Shown: piece after piece, positions 44,064 to 54,499 of the stretch | Layout of the letters: each line of letters opens with the position of its first letter | Numbering within the stretch: the first letter of the stretch is position 1 | DNA from: Taibaiella koreensis | GTDB lineage: Bacteria; Bacteroidota; Bacteroidia; Chitinophagales; Chitinophagaceae | Length of the DNA stretch: 64,000 bases | Assembly: GCF_003545715.1 (NCBI RefSeq) | Contig: NZ_QVNU01000008.1 | Span: 124,001 to 188,000, forward strand | Direction of reading: 5' to 3' | Notes under the pieces: generated by a model | The model's database searches: none | The model's input: only the letters and a program-made list of their open reading frames with translations | Told to the model about the DNA's origin: nothing | Made by a program: the position numbers and the translations under genes

Positions 44064-44106
44064 TTAAAATGATAAAAATCGGAGTACTCAACCCCGATTT
44101 CTATCA
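44064..44106 (-). terminator. Terminator between the frameshifted lipoprotein and the orphan tip
   Basis: On the minus strand AAATCGGGG, loop, CTCCGATTTTT. Confidence 0.6.
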
Positions 44107-44150
44107 TTTACATCACTTTTGAAATAATATTATATATGCGGAATTCCCAA

Positions 44151-44509
44151 CTACTTTTTCCACTCTTTTATTTTAAATGAAGTTACAATTGAGTCTCTTG
44201 AAATTGAAAATTGTAGTGTTTTAACATAGACCGGATCTATATCGCTTCCATAATCTTCTGTGATTCTATAGGATATTATTGAATCCTCCAAGTAATTTGG
44301 TTCACCTAAAGAATCTATTAGTTGATTGTATTTTAACCCAATTAATTTATGATTTTTCATCAGATCATCTAACATTTTTTTTCGGTTAGGAGCGGAAATG
44401 CTAGATCTGTACTGGCATTCCATAGTACTTTATCAAATTTTTCTTTGTACTCACAAGAGTTAAGTAAAGCAAGGAGCATACAGATAGGTAATATACCCTT
44501 TGATCTCAT
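44151..44509 (-). pseudogene. Frameshifted lipoprotein gene
   Basis: Frame 1 starts at ATG 44509 (MRSKGILPICMLLALLNSC, lipoprotein signal with Cys at 19) and continues EYKEKFDKVLWNASTDLAFP before hitting a stop after an A8 tract. Frame 2 from about 44400 continues the same protein: NRKKMLDDLMKNHKLIGL then NQLIDSLGEPNYLEDS, ending at 44151. Joining them gives a normal small lipoprotein of a type common in the phylum, so a frameshift lies at about 44381-44400. It could be a sequencing error. Confidence 0.7.
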
Positions 44510-44576
44510 GAGAATTTATTGATGTTTTTAAAGACGAATCTCTGCCATCACAGTTTTATCTGCATCAACGAGAAGC

Positions 44577-45068
44577 TTACTCGCGTCTTGGCCTACGCGT
44601 AAGTATGCTTAAGCGCTCAGATGCCTGCCATTCGATCCCATATCCCTTCCGTTGTTCAAATTCAGCCCAATTCTTCTTGTTTTCGAAATTATATACCCTT
44701 AAAATCAAGAATCCGTGGTCAAGCCATTTAGCCATGATGTCAAATTCATACGCATATTCCCTGTTAGGCAATGAACCCGGGCGATAGATGAATTTTACCG
44801 ATACAATTTTGGACTTACCCAAGTTTTTAAATTTCGAAAAATTGTTGTCATCAAATACAGCTACTCCAGTGTTATAAGTAAAATTGATCGTGTCTACTCT
44901 GGCCTGGCTATCAATTGTATCTTTTACAATGATAATCGATTTGCTGATGTGCGAATACGTAGCTATCTCACCATCTATTGATATAATGAAACTCACATAA
45001 TTGCAACTATTCTGAGCCGAAGCGCGGCAGCAGAAGAGCAATAGTAGAAAAACTGCGTATCTAGCCAT
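44577..45068 (-). CDS. Secreted protein directly after the RHS gene, immunity candidate
   Basis: 163 residues with a signal peptide (MARYAVFLLLLFCCRASAQ). The mature part is predicted beta-rich (KSIIIVKDTIDSQARVDTIN) without known motif. It starts 7 bp after the RHS stop codon, the position of the cognate immunity gene; the signal peptide would place it in the periplasm. Role inferred from position. Confidence 0.6.
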   Translation of the reverse strand: MARYAVFLLLLFCCRASAQNSCNYVSFIISIDGEIATYSHISKSIIIVKDTIDSQARVDTINFTYNTGVAVFDDNNFSKFKNLGKSKIVSVKFIYRPGSLPNREYAYEFDIMAKWLDHGFLILRVYNFENKKNWAEFEQRKGYGIEWQASERLSILTRRPRRE

Positions 45069-45075
45069 AATTAGG

Positions 45076-48000
45076 TTATTTTACCATCTTTTTTAGGGCG
45101 CTCTTTTCCATTATCAGTAATTGGGTGCCAACATTACTATAAAATACCGCGCCTTGCTTAGGCATCACATCTTCTTTGGCTCCAGTGCTACCATTTGTTC
45201 TTTGGAATGGTGCTTCCAAATTTCCCACAATAATATTTATCTTTTGTGCTCTAAATAAAATTGGATCATCAGTACCTGGTTCAGTAGCAAGTGAAACATT
45301 TTCATATTTTCCTGGTCCAGGAACTTCGATATGCGTTTCATGTGAGTGAATGCCAACATTATTCTCATCGTCTATTATAGCCGGAAGTTTGGATCTGGAT
45401 ATAATTGTTCCATCGGGCTTGGTCTGTCTTTCTCCACTAGCTCCTCTTATGATTGTTCCATCTGCTTTTACCATCGATATTTCCTCGGCTGTCCCTCCGT
45501 TTTTATTTGTTCTATCCAAGACATCCAAAGATTCCTTTAAAACAGTTTTTGTAGTTTTAACGCCCGAACGCACCAGATCGGATTTCGTTGACGCCTTACT
45601 GCTGTTATTATCCGTTATCATGTCTATCTCTTTGTCGTCCGTAACAATATGTACGTTACCGTCTTTCCCATTCTCATCTTCGCCTAGCTTTTTACCTGTA
45701 TTATTGAAATACTCCGTAGCTAACATCCCATCGGGATCAATAAACCTAACCGGGTTATTAAACGCATAGTTATAGGGAGAATACCGTCTCATAGATTCCG
45801 CCAAAGGATCGATACTTAGCCAACGACCTATCTGCGGATCATAGGGTCTCGCCCCATAGTCATACAGCTCCAATCCGAAATGCTTTTCCAATTCTTTACC
45901 GTTATACTTATACGGCTGCGCCTTATGGTTCCCATCGCGGTCTATATTTATCGTCAGGCCGAAGGGATAATAGTGATCCTCCTCCAATACTTTTCCGGTA
46001 TAATGCTCAATCATGATGTTGTCGAACCATACATCTTTACCGATGCTCTGGTTGTCGACATAGACTAGCACATAGCCTTCACCATTGCTTACGACACCAA
46101 TATCCGGGGGACCATTAAATTCAGGTATCGGCCCAAAGGTATTCCAGCCGTTGATGCTGCCGGAAGGTACCTGGGTTACGCTGCTACTCTTGTCCATCAG
46201 CTGCAGCTTGTTGTCAAAGAACAGTACATTCAAATGTGCCTTCGGTCGCTCCGGATCGTCGTTGGCCGACAGATTTTTGAGCTGACCAATCAGGGAAGGA
46301 TTTGTCAAAGCATTTTTTACGATCCGTACATTTTCGGGCAGCTCTGCTATTGGTACACCGGCATAGGTATTGCCGCCCAGTAAGGCGTTCATCAGCGATT
46401 CGACCAATGCTTCGGGTTCGCTTTCGCCTCCAGAGACAAAATCACCTTCATAAAAGGCATCCGATTTAACGATAAAACGATCGCCGGGCATGGTCTTCAG
46501 CACAATGGCCGTCCCTACCCGCTTATCGCTGCCGTTCAGTTTGGCGGCCATACGGTCTTCGGGATCATTGCTGCCGGGCTTACTGTCCCGCACCGTGGGT
46601 ATATTGTCAAAGACCAGTTGTTCGATACCGGCCAGGGCTATTTCGTGACGGGCCAGGTAAATTTCATCGATGGGTGTTGCATTAACCGTGCTGCGCACAT
46701 TGCCCAGGGGATCTTTTACAAAATAATCGTATACAAACTTGGTTTCCCCTGAGCTGTTGGTTACCGGCCGTGCCCTGCCCTCGGCATTCAGGATATACTG
46801 CAGGGTATCGTTCTTATAGACGAAGTTACCAATATAATCATACATGTCCTTCACACCCGTGCTGTAGGTCTTCAGCTGCTTTTTCAGGCGATTGCCTGCA
46901 GCATCGTAAACATTGCTTATTTCTCCCTGCGGCAATGCTATAAAAGCTGGCTTATTCTGATCGGTGTAAGTGATCGGGCTGGCGATGCCTTTATTGGCAT
47001 CGGTGAGCATATTGCCGTTGGGATCATAGCTATACTCCTGGCTCGAGTTGGCATTGTCTTTGAAATCGGGCAGCGACACTGTTGCAGATGGAGCCACTGC
47101 ATCCTGCACTTTGACCAGGCGATTGCTAGCCGGCGCATAAGTATAGGTCAGTTGGTCCATGTCGATCGGGGTATTGATCCCCGGCGGATCGATGCCCCGC
47201 TGGTTCATGTGCAGGATATTGCCATTGGCATCGTAATCGATACCGGAGGCGGTATAATCGTAGGCGGCATGGGACCATTGGTTCAGGGTATTTTTTTGCC
47301 GGTATTCGGCATGGCTGAGCCGGTTCAGGTTATCGTAGCTGTAACCGTAAGCCTCTACAGGTGCATTATTGCCTGCCTTGCGCCAGGTGATGCCCGCAAT
47401 ATTGCCGTTAAACAGCCGGTTGGCAAATCCCTGATCATAGTATAGGTTTTCTTCGAATAAGTGCGTACTGTCCGGATCGTTATTGGCATTGGCCACATCG
47501 ATATGGTTGAGGAAGCCACGTACATTATACTCCTGCAGCGTATTGCCCGCGGGCGTCTGCTTGGTGACCAGGCGGCCCATATGATCGTAAGAATAACCGG
47601 CCAGGGTATATTCGATACCGCCGTCGATCTGCTGCGTGATCTGTATCACCTGCGTTCCGCCGCTGCTGCCCATATTGCGGTCGGAGGTAGTGATGAGTTT
47701 GATCTGGGTATGCGCGCCGTCCGTGGCGCCGGCTACCGGCTTTGCATTGGGCTGCTCATGCCGTAGGATATTGCGCCAGAGCGCACCCTGGAAATAATAA
47801 ATATTGGAGCTGATGTCCAGGCCGCCTTTACTGTTTTGCGCTTGTGATTGCAGCAGGCGGCCCTTGTCATCGTAATAATTGACCGTCGTCAACCAATCGC
47901 CCACACTGTTATCCGGCTGTATGATCCGCTGCTTGATACCTGTTATAGCGCCTTTACTTGATGATCCTATTTTCGGATAAACGATTTTCGGGCTACCCAC

Positions 48001-49344
48001 GGGTACTTGCCCGGTGAATTGTGCGGGATCGAAATTGAAGCCGGGCAATTGGTCATAGTCATCATAATAGGTATAGCTCAGCAAAATGCAACCAGCAAGG
48101 TTCTCAGGGGGATAAACCTGCCAGAGGTCATAAGTTTTCAGATAGTACAGCAGATCGGTATTGGGCCAGGTTGAATTATCGTCTATATACTCTGCTGTTC
48201 GTTCCCGGCCGTGGCTACCATTCGCAATGCCGCTGGATAGCTCGCGATCCAGCGCGTCATAGGTGTGGAAGGTCCATTGCTGCCTTGCCCTTAGCTTGCC
48301 ATCCTGGTAAAAGACCGGTCGGTTCCGTTTATCATAGATATAATATTCCACTTCTTTTCCCGGTATCTTTTTCTCTACCATACGGCCACGGGCATCGTAC
48401 AAATAGCTATAGCAAAGACCGTCAGCTACAGCAGCAGAGATGCTCCAGGTATTGCCCGATTCGGTATGTTGTTCTACAGCCAGCGGCGGGATCACATAGC
48501 GCAGCCGCTGCATTTCATCATAGACATAATAGGTACAGGCATAGCCATTGTGGGCCGTCTGCGGCTGATGGTTGTCGTATATGTACACTTTCTTCAGTAC
48601 TATCCTACCCTCTTTGTCTTTGTATTCCATGCCGAACTTGCCATCCTCGTCGGTAGTCGTCACAATGCTGATCTCTCCGGCATTATAATAGCTGTTGGAG
48701 ACGGGCAGATCGGTTGCTCCGTTTCCAATGGTCCACAGCCTGATCTCGCTGGCTTCGTTAAAGCGGTATTCGAGGCGGGTCCCTCTCCCCGCGCCCACCC
48801 AGCCGGCGCCCGGCGGCAATTGCTTCAGCACGCGGTTTAATGGCGAGCTTTCGTACTCCGTCTTGCTATAAGGCTGTTCTCCCGTACCGTTGTAAAAATT
48901 ACTCAGGTTGTAATAGCCTACGTGATCTGCCGTACCATCCGACAGGAATGGCTGCCTGATGTAGGGCAGGTATTGGTATTGTTCCCGGCCCAGCTCATCG
49001 TAAACATGCGGCTGTATGATATCGGCGCCGGTGGCATGGGCTTTCCGTAAGACGGTCTGCAGCGGACGGCCCAGGCCATCGACCAGCTCCCTACTTTGCT
49101 GGTAGGCCTCTGCTGGCGGCGGCCAGTTCTTGACCGGCACATAAGGTGCCTGTGTCGTGACCGCATTGTACAGCCGGTCTGCCGGTTCATCGTGCAGGTA
49201 AGGATAGGTCACCGTTCCGGAGTTGCTGATCGGCGTCTGCGGTATATTGGTCGTAGGATCGCTTAGCTGCTGGGCCGTTGCCGCTAAGGGCCCGGTCAAT
49301 AAAGTAAGCAGTACAAGGCGCGTAATATTTATAGCTGATTTCAT
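45076..49344 (-). CDS. RHS-repeat polymorphic toxin with DUF6443-type N-terminus
   Basis: 1422 residues. Signal peptide ([20 protein letters not shown]...ATAQQ), a DUF6443-like N-terminal domain, many YD repeats ([36 protein letters not shown]), and the RHS core near residues 1140-1205 ([39 protein letters not shown]). The last about 215 residues are a variable tip; [11 protein letters not shown] within it slightly recalls a JAB/MPN metal site, but this is weak. The RHS shell is expected to encapsulate the tip for delivery to rival cells. A signal peptide rather than a PAAR/VgrG system implies Sec export. Confidence 0.88.
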   Translation of the reverse strand: MKSAINITRLVLLTLLTGPLAATAQQLSDPTTNIPQTPISNSGTVTYPYLHDEPADRLYNAVTTQAPYVPVKNWPPPAEAYQQSRELVDGLGRPLQTVLRKAHATGADIIQPHVYDELGREQYQYLPYIRQPFLSDGTADHVGYYNLSNFYNGTGEQPYSKTEYESSPLNRVLKQLPPGAGWVGAGRGTRLEYRFNEASEIRLWTIGNGATDLPVSNSYYNAGEISIVTTTDEDGKFGMEYKDKEGRIVLKKVYIYDNHQPQTAHNGYACTYYVYDEMQRLRYVIPPLAVEQHTESGNTWSISAAVADGLCYSYLYDARGRMVEKKIPGKEVEYYIYDKRNRPVFYQDGKLRARQQWTFHTYDALDRELSSGIANGSHGRERTAEYIDDNSTWPNTDLLYYLKTYDLWQVYPPENLAGCILLSYTYYDDYDQLPGFNFDPAQFTGQVPVGSPKIVYPKIGSSSKGAITGIKQRIIQPDNSVGDWLTTVNYYDDKGRLLQSQAQNSKGGLDISSNIYYFQGALWRNILRHEQPNAKPVAGATDGAHTQIKLITTSDRNMGSSGGTQVIQITQQIDGGIEYTLAGYSYDHMGRLVTKQTPAGNTLQEYNVRGFLNHIDVANANNDPDSTHLFEENLYYDQGFANRLFNGNIAGITWRKAGNNAPVEAYGYSYDNLNRLSHAEYRQKNTLNQWSHAAYDYTASGIDYDANGNILHMNQRGIDPPGINTPIDMDQLTYTYAPASNRLVKVQDAVAPSATVSLPDFKDNANSSQEYSYDPNGNMLTDANKGIASPITYTDQNKPAFIALPQGEISNVYDAAGNRLKKQLKTYSTGVKDMYDYIGNFVYKNDTLQYILNAEGRARPVTNSSGETKFVYDYFVKDPLGNVRSTVNATPIDEIYLARHEIALAGIEQLVFDNIPTVRDSKPGSNDPEDRMAAKLNGSDKRVGTAIVLKTMPGDRFIVKSDAFYEGDFVSGGESEPEALVESLMNALLGGNTYAGVPIAELPENVRIVKNALTNPSLIGQLKNLSANDDPERPKAHLNVLFFDNKLQLMDKSSSVTQVPSGSINGWNTFGPIPEFNGPPDIGVVSNGEGYVLVYVDNQSIGKDVWFDNIMIEHYTGKVLEEDHYYPFGLTINIDRDGNHKAQPYKYNGKELEKHFGLELYDYGARPYDPQIGRWLSIDPLAESMRRYSPYNYAFNNPVRFIDPDGMLATEYFNNTGKKLGEDENGKDGNVHIVTDDKEIDMITDNNSSKASTKSDLVRSGVKTTKTVLKESLDVLDRTNKNGGTAEEISMVKADGTIIRGASGERQTKPDGTIISRSKLPAIIDDENNVGIHSHETHIEVPGPGKYENVSLATEPGTDDPILFRAQKINIIVGNLEAPFQRTNGSTGAKEDVMPKQGAVFYSNVGTQLLIMEKSALKKMVK

Positions 49345-49355
49345 GGATAAACTAT

Positions 49356-52300
49356 TTATTGAGCTACCTGGTATTGATAGTCGTTCTTTTTAAGGATGTT
49401 ATCAAAATGATCTTTGACGTAACGGAGCCGGCCCAGGCCATCGAATTCAAATTTGGTCCCGAGGCCGTTGTCGCCCACTTTAGCTTTCATCCCTACACCG
49501 GGATCATGCGACATCGTTGCTATGGATGAGGCCTGGGGTCGTATCGTAACCTCGTCGATAATGCTGCCATTGCCGACCTGGATGCTGGCAATACCGTTGT
49601 GGTACAGCGTTTCGGACTGATAGGCCCAATCGGTGCCGTCAAACTGCCACCAGGTTTTCAGATAGGTGCCCGGCACGAGTGCCAGTCCGGCGATGGTAAA
49701 TACACCGCTATAGCCATAGGAGCCGTATTTGGCCGTAGCTATCGCGCCGGAAGGCGCTTCCTCGAAGCCATTATAATATACTTCTCCCAGCTTCGCATTC
49801 TTCACGTAGGCGACCGGCAGCAGGGCGTTGTGCGCGTAGAGCATGCTGAAACTACGATCTGTTTCATCGGTCAGCTCGCTTAGCTGCCCGGTAGTGTTAT
49901 AGGTTCTGTACTCGGCGTTAAAATGGTACCGGCTATCCTGGCTGAAGGCCGTTCCGGTAGATGTCGCCAGGTTCAGGTAAGGGATCGCTGCTGTGGTTTC
50001 CAGCGAAAAGCTTTTCCAGGGATAAACCCTACCGGAAGGGAATATTTTATAGGTGGTGAGTGCGGAACCCAGGATATATTCCTGGCCGCCTTTGATCACC
50101 GATTCTGTTTCCGATACCGGTACCCCCAACCGGTTTTGATGCTTCAGTTGATCCAGGGCGCTGGTCATGGCATCGCCCGAGGCGCTGGTTGCATAATCCA
50201 GGGGATAAGTGATCCGCTGCACCTTGATACTGCCATCGCTGGCGGTGGTTTGCGTGCGGGTCAATTGGATATGATCGGGATTATCGTAAAAATAGCTGGT
50301 CTCTTCGGTTTGCGTGCCGCCGTTAAGATAGGTTTTCGTTGTGCTTTTGTTTAAATAAGTCCACATGGAAAGAGCGTGTGTCATTGCATAAGTGAGCGTA
50401 GAGCCGTCGGCTCGGTAGATACAGTTCTGGAGCGAGCCAATCTTTACACTCCTGACGTCGGCAGAACTGGTCAATGCATTGGTGTACTCATTGATCTCCT
50501 CTTTTACCAGCACATTGCTCGTATTGTAATAAAGCGTACTGGAGGGCCGGCCTCTTGTCCAGGAATAATCCGTTGGTGTGCTGAAGGGAAAATGTTCTTC
50601 CTGGTTATCGTTGTGGAAAGTAAACCGGTGATCGATTGTGCCACCTTCGCCGTTGTTTCCTATTGTCTCCAGCACCCGGGTATAGGCCACTGCGCTGCCA
50701 TCGCTAAAGCTAATACCGGTATTGCTTTGCGAAGTCAGGTTGACATAGTTATAAAAGATGCCGCAATCCGGAGCGCTATTGCCAAGACAGTCTTTACCAT
50801 AACGGCTTTCATAAGTATACAGCGGCTCAGCCGGTATAATACCGGAGGACCTGTTTGCCTCGGTGGGATCGTCATAACTAAATTTGCGGACGGTATAACC
50901 GGTGAATTGGTCGTAATTCTTAATCGACTTGATACGTAGACCACCGGCTTTTGGTTTATAGCTATATTCCACCACTGTTGGGTATGTCGCCATGACTTTT
51001 CCGTAATCCAGGGTTTCGAAAGTGGTGATCGTAATTGTATAGGTGCCTGCCGCCAGAAACATATCCATTTCCTTCCATACAGTTGGGGCCCCATTCAAGC
51101 TCGTGTTAGGAGGCACGCCAGGTCCGTTCAGTGTCATTTGGGTCTGGCAAGGCTCAATGGTACAATTCTGGCCGCCATTGGGCGGGTTGCCGTCACAGTT
51201 ATCCCTTTTCGTGGCAAAATGTACTACACCGGCTATCGCTGTGGTAAAGGTGCAGGTTGATGTGCCGGCGCCATTTTGCGTTGTGCGTCTTAGGCATTGA
51301 GCACCACCATTACCTAAAACCGGAGTCGAAACATTTGCTGCTGCTGTATTTTCACCAACCCTCCCGTAATCGTTGAGCTCGTAGGCAAATTCCGTAGCGC
51401 CGCCTGTGGGATAAACGATCTTGTTCAGCACACCGTTCAAAGTAACATTGGTAGGGCTCCGGTCTACATCCCCGATATATTGGCTGCCATACCAGATCTT
51501 GGGGAACAGCGACGCCGGGCTACCGGTAGTGTAAGCATAGCCCCAATGGTCCTTTCCCTTGCTGTTGATGGGCAGAATATTGCCGGGATTATAAAAGAAT
51601 TTGTGCTTGTTGATGCTGCCGGTATTGTCGAACAGCTCAATGGAATCGAGCCGTAGCTTGTTGGCAGAAGCATAATAGCCATGATAAAATTTATAGCCCT
51701 GCTTCAGGGTATTGTCCTTACGGACCAGCACCATCGAATCGATCCGGAGCGATTCGTCGTTACGGGGCGCATAGACGAGCCGCAGGTCTTCAAAGGGTGT
51801 CTTGATCCTGGACACCAGCAATGAGCCGTAGTGGATCGTAGTATTGGTGGTGCTGCCGCCGGATTCTGACATGGTTGAGGTGGTCGTAGGTACACAGGTG
51901 GGACCGGGAAAAGGCGCGTCAATCGACTTCAGGTAGCGTTTGGTATAACTAAAGGTATTGACATCCAGCAGAAGATTGTCCTGGATGTATTCCAGCTCCA
52001 CTTCGGTAATGTCATCGGGATTGCTGATCCTGGTCAGGTACCAATGGCCATCATAGGTCTCATTGGTAAAGGCATCGCCGGAAGAGGTGCTTTCAAAAGA
52101 GGTTTTGGCCTTCTGATCGAAGGTATATTTATAGCCCTGTTCGTCCGTAAGCAAAAAATAATAGCCGTCATTCGGCACGGGGATCTTCTCGATCTTCAGC
52201 TTCGAATAAGGTATGGTATAATACTGCCCGTCTTCGGGGTTGAAGAAGAATTTCCCGCTCCGGCCGTTAAAGCTGAAGGTGAAATTATCGGCCTGCAGGT

Positions 52301-52775
52301 CTACCAGGCCTTGCATGGCGCGGTAATAAATGTCGTTAAACGTGAGCGGGTGATAGTTGAAGCTATAGCTGCCGGCGATAATGGCATCATAGTTGGCATT
52401 AAAGCCATTGCTCAGTTTTTCATCAGGCAGGCCGTTGACCGTTTTCGATATATTTCCCATCAATGATACGGTCCAGTTCTGACCGGCGCTAGTAGCCCTT
52501 TCGTCTACGGGAATGCCTTTGTGGTCGTAGTTTAAGGAGATCGGATATTGTATGGTTGCGCCGGAAAGGGTAAACAGCGGTACGGTGATACCTACCTGGC
52601 CGGTCGACAGGTTGAGGTTGTAATTGCCGTACTTGCCGAGGTTCCCCGCTTCTGGGTCCGGCTTGATCTGCCTTTCGATTTTAGCGGAGGGATCTTGTGT
52701 TTGTGCATTTGTCTGTATCAGGCTCAGCGCTGCCGCAGCAAACAGACATAACTTCCGCAAGCCATTCTTTCTCAT
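49356..52775 (-). CDS. Secreted partner protein preceding the RHS gene
   Basis: 1139 residues from ATG 52775 ([20 protein letters not shown], signal peptide). A beta-rich protein: the N-terminal [20 protein letters not shown] region, YD-like segments in the C-terminal third ([20 protein letters not shown]), and a last repeat [20 protein letters not shown]. Proteins of this type commonly lie just upstream of DUF6443-RHS genes in the phylum and may extend the RHS shell. Only 11 bp separate the two genes, so they form one transcript. The C-terminal end stops at a YD repeat with no tip. Confidence 0.8.
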   Translation of the reverse strand: MRKNGLRKLCLFAAAALSLIQTNAQTQDPSAKIERQIKPDPEAGNLGKYGNYNLNLSTGQVGITVPLFTLSGATIQYPISLNYDHKGIPVDERATSAGQNWTVSLMGNISKTVNGLPDEKLSNGFNANYDAIIAGSYSFNYHPLTFNDIYYRAMQGLVDLQADNFTFSFNGRSGKFFFNPEDGQYYTIPYSKLKIEKIPVPNDGYYFLLTDEQGYKYTFDQKAKTSFESTSSGDAFTNETYDGHWYLTRISNPDDITEVELEYIQDNLLLDVNTFSYTKRYLKSIDAPFPGPTCVPTTTSTMSESGGSTTNTTIHYGSLLVSRIKTPFEDLRLVYAPRNDESLRIDSMVLVRKDNTLKQGYKFYHGYYASANKLRLDSIELFDNTGSINKHKFFYNPGNILPINSKGKDHWGYAYTTGSPASLFPKIWYGSQYIGDVDRSPTNVTLNGVLNKIVYPTGGATEFAYELNDYGRVGENTAAANVSTPVLGNGGAQCLRRTTQNGAGTSTCTFTTAIAGVVHFATKRDNCDGNPPNGGQNCTIEPCQTQMTLNGPGVPPNTSLNGAPTVWKEMDMFLAAGTYTITITTFETLDYGKVMATYPTVVEYSYKPKAGGLRIKSIKNYDQFTGYTVRKFSYDDPTEANRSSGIIPAEPLYTYESRYGKDCLGNSAPDCGIFYNYVNLTSQSNTGISFSDGSAVAYTRVLETIGNNGEGGTIDHRFTFHNDNQEEHFPFSTPTDYSWTRGRPSSTLYYNTSNVLVKEEINEYTNALTSSADVRSVKIGSLQNCIYRADGSTLTYAMTHALSMWTYLNKSTTKTYLNGGTQTEETSYFYDNPDHIQLTRTQTTASDGSIKVQRITYPLDYATSASGDAMTSALDQLKHQNRLGVPVSETESVIKGGQEYILGSALTTYKIFPSGRVYPWKSFSLETTAAIPYLNLATSTGTAFSQDSRYHFNAEYRTYNTTGQLSELTDETDRSFSMLYAHNALLPVAYVKNAKLGEVYYNGFEEAPSGAIATAKYGSYGYSGVFTIAGLALVPGTYLKTWWQFDGTDWAYQSETLYHNGIASIQVGNGSIIDEVTIRPQASSIATMSHDPGVGMKAKVGDNGLGTKFEFDGLGRLRYVKDHFDNILKKNDYQYQVAQ

Positions 52776-52825
52776 AATTAAGGGTTTGATTTTATTCTTT
52801 TCAGGTATAAAAAAGGTCATTAGGC

Positions 52826-54367
52826 CTATTTGCCCCAGCCAAAGCGCAGCATCCATGGGCTTCTCAGGCCTTCATGCTGCCACAAAAAGTTGTAACCGGC
52901 CAAGAGCGTGCCGCTCCAGCGGCTGTTGATCCGGTAGCGCTTCATCACACCGATATAGGCCGCTTGCTGCTGTCCGCCGAAGGCTTCTTTCAGCACGTTG
53001 TCGTTATTGGTATTGCCGGCTTGCGGCGTGGTTTGCTGCTCCGGCAGGTAGGCCCGGTTGCCGGGCCGGAAGCTACGCTCGTAGCCTGCCTGGAAGCTGA
53101 AGCCGTAGATCCATTTCCAGCCGGCAAAGGCTCTTGCGCTGATGCCTTCATAGCTCAGGTGTATGTTCTGCCAGTTCTGTCCCAGCCCGGTACTCAGGCC
53201 CAATCCCAGGCCATAGCTCAGGCGGGGCGTATGTTTGAAGGCTACCGCTACCCCCAGCTCCAGCATGGCCGGACGCAGACCGTCGGTGCCTGCCCGGCTG
53301 GTCTGGAAGTTGTATTGGGTCTCCAGCCGCTGCCAGAAAGGTTTGCCCCGCTCGGGGTTCTTTTTGAAGGCTGGCTTTTCGATATGCTTTAATTTATCCT
53401 TGGCCTGCCGGGCTTCCTGCAGGCCTTGCCTGGCCTCATCTACACTACTTTTCACTTCACCCAATTTGCCCTTGATGCCATCCAGTTTACCGGTATAGTC
53501 CTGCAGCTGCTGGCCCATTTGCTGCTGTACAGCGCCGAGGCTGCTGCCCAGCTTTTCCTGCAGCATGCTGTTCACCTGGTCTTTGGTCTGGAAGCCCATG
53601 CGCTGCAGGTCGGCAGCGGTGGCATTGTTACCGAGTCCGCCGAAGGCCTTGTCGCCGGTATTGAGGTAATCGGAAAAACCTTCGGTGCCCTGCAGGTATT
53701 CCATGGCTTTTTCTTCGGCCTCATCCGGATCGTCGGCAAGGGCTTTCCAGGATTTCATCTTTTCCTGGGCATAATAAACGTTTTTCTGCAACTGCGCCAG
53801 GCCACCGATGTTCTGGCCCTGGGCCAGCTGTTGCAGGGAAGAAGTTCGTTGCCGGATCAGCTCGTCCAGCTGCTGTTGTCCATTGAGTTGTTGCTGCAGC
53901 TGGTTCAGCTTATCGGTATAGGGCAGGTCCACGCCCGCTTTGCCGGCAAGGGAGGAGGCAGCGCCAAGCTTGCCCGATTGCTTTTGTAGAAACTGCTGCA
54001 CACCCCGCAGGCTGTCGATCACTTTGTTCTTCTTTTGGGAAAGCTTTGCCAATGCAGTTGTATCATGGGACAAATGCGCGATAGAATCGTAGCTCAGCTT
54101 CTGGCTCATGTATTGCCGGTACAGGGCCGAGTCTTTGGCCGCCAGCCGGCGGGCCATTTTTTCCTCCTGCCTCCGTAGCCGCTTTAGCAGCCGCTCACGT
54201 ATTTTACCCGAACGGTTAAGGTATTGCTGCAGGTCTTGGGTGCGGCCATCGAGGTAGGTGGTGGCCGCTGTTACTGATTCCTCCGCTTCCTGGGCAATGC
54301 TGCGCAGCGGTGCACAAATAAGCAGGGCAAGAATACCGGTCAATAGGTAAGCCCGGAATGAATTCAT
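52826..54367 (-). CDS. Outer-membrane protein with long coiled coil
   Basis: 513 residues with a signal peptide (MNSFRAYLLTGILALLICAP). Residues about 35-340 are heptad-rich, Gln/Leu/Lys-rich coiled coil (LRRQEEKMARRLAAKDSALY, LNQLQQQLNGQQQLDELIRQ). The last about 170 residues look like an outer-membrane barrel with alternating aromatic strands (ISARAFAGWKWIYGFSFQAG) and a C-terminal aromatic-rich strand (WMLRFGWGK). Upstream of and co-oriented with the RHS pair, 50 bp apart. A role in exporting or anchoring those proteins is possible but unproven. Confidence 0.7.
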   Translation of the reverse strand: MNSFRAYLLTGILALLICAPLRSIAQEAEESVTAATTYLDGRTQDLQQYLNRSGKIRERLLKRLRRQEEKMARRLAAKDSALYRQYMSQKLSYDSIAHLSHDTTALAKLSQKKNKVIDSLRGVQQFLQKQSGKLGAASSLAGKAGVDLPYTDKLNQLQQQLNGQQQLDELIRQRTSSLQQLAQGQNIGGLAQLQKNVYYAQEKMKSWKALADDPDEAEEKAMEYLQGTEGFSDYLNTGDKAFGGLGNNATAADLQRMGFQTKDQVNSMLQEKLGSSLGAVQQQMGQQLQDYTGKLDGIKGKLGEVKSSVDEARQGLQEARQAKDKLKHIEKPAFKKNPERGKPFWQRLETQYNFQTSRAGTDGLRPAMLELGVAVAFKHTPRLSYGLGLGLSTGLGQNWQNIHLSYEGISARAFAGWKWIYGFSFQAGYERSFRPGNRAYLPEQQTTPQAGNTNNDNVLKEAFGGQQQAAYIGVMKRYRINSRWSGTLLAGYNFLWQHEGLRSPWMLRFGWGK

Positions 54368-54499
54368 CGTTTCGTGTTTAGGTTTGCGCTGCTGCCCGGG
54401 CGCCGGCCTTTGGTCAGCATTACAGTATAAAAGTAAAAATTTTCAAAAAAAATACAAAAAATATAAATAAAATAATTTTCCCATTTTTAAAGCAAGAAA

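Noticed and set aside
45280-45380. JAB/MPN metalloprotease assignment for the RHS tip
   Set aside because: Only an HSHE-like motif is visible; the downstream Ser/Asp spacing does not clearly fit, so the tip is left unassigned.
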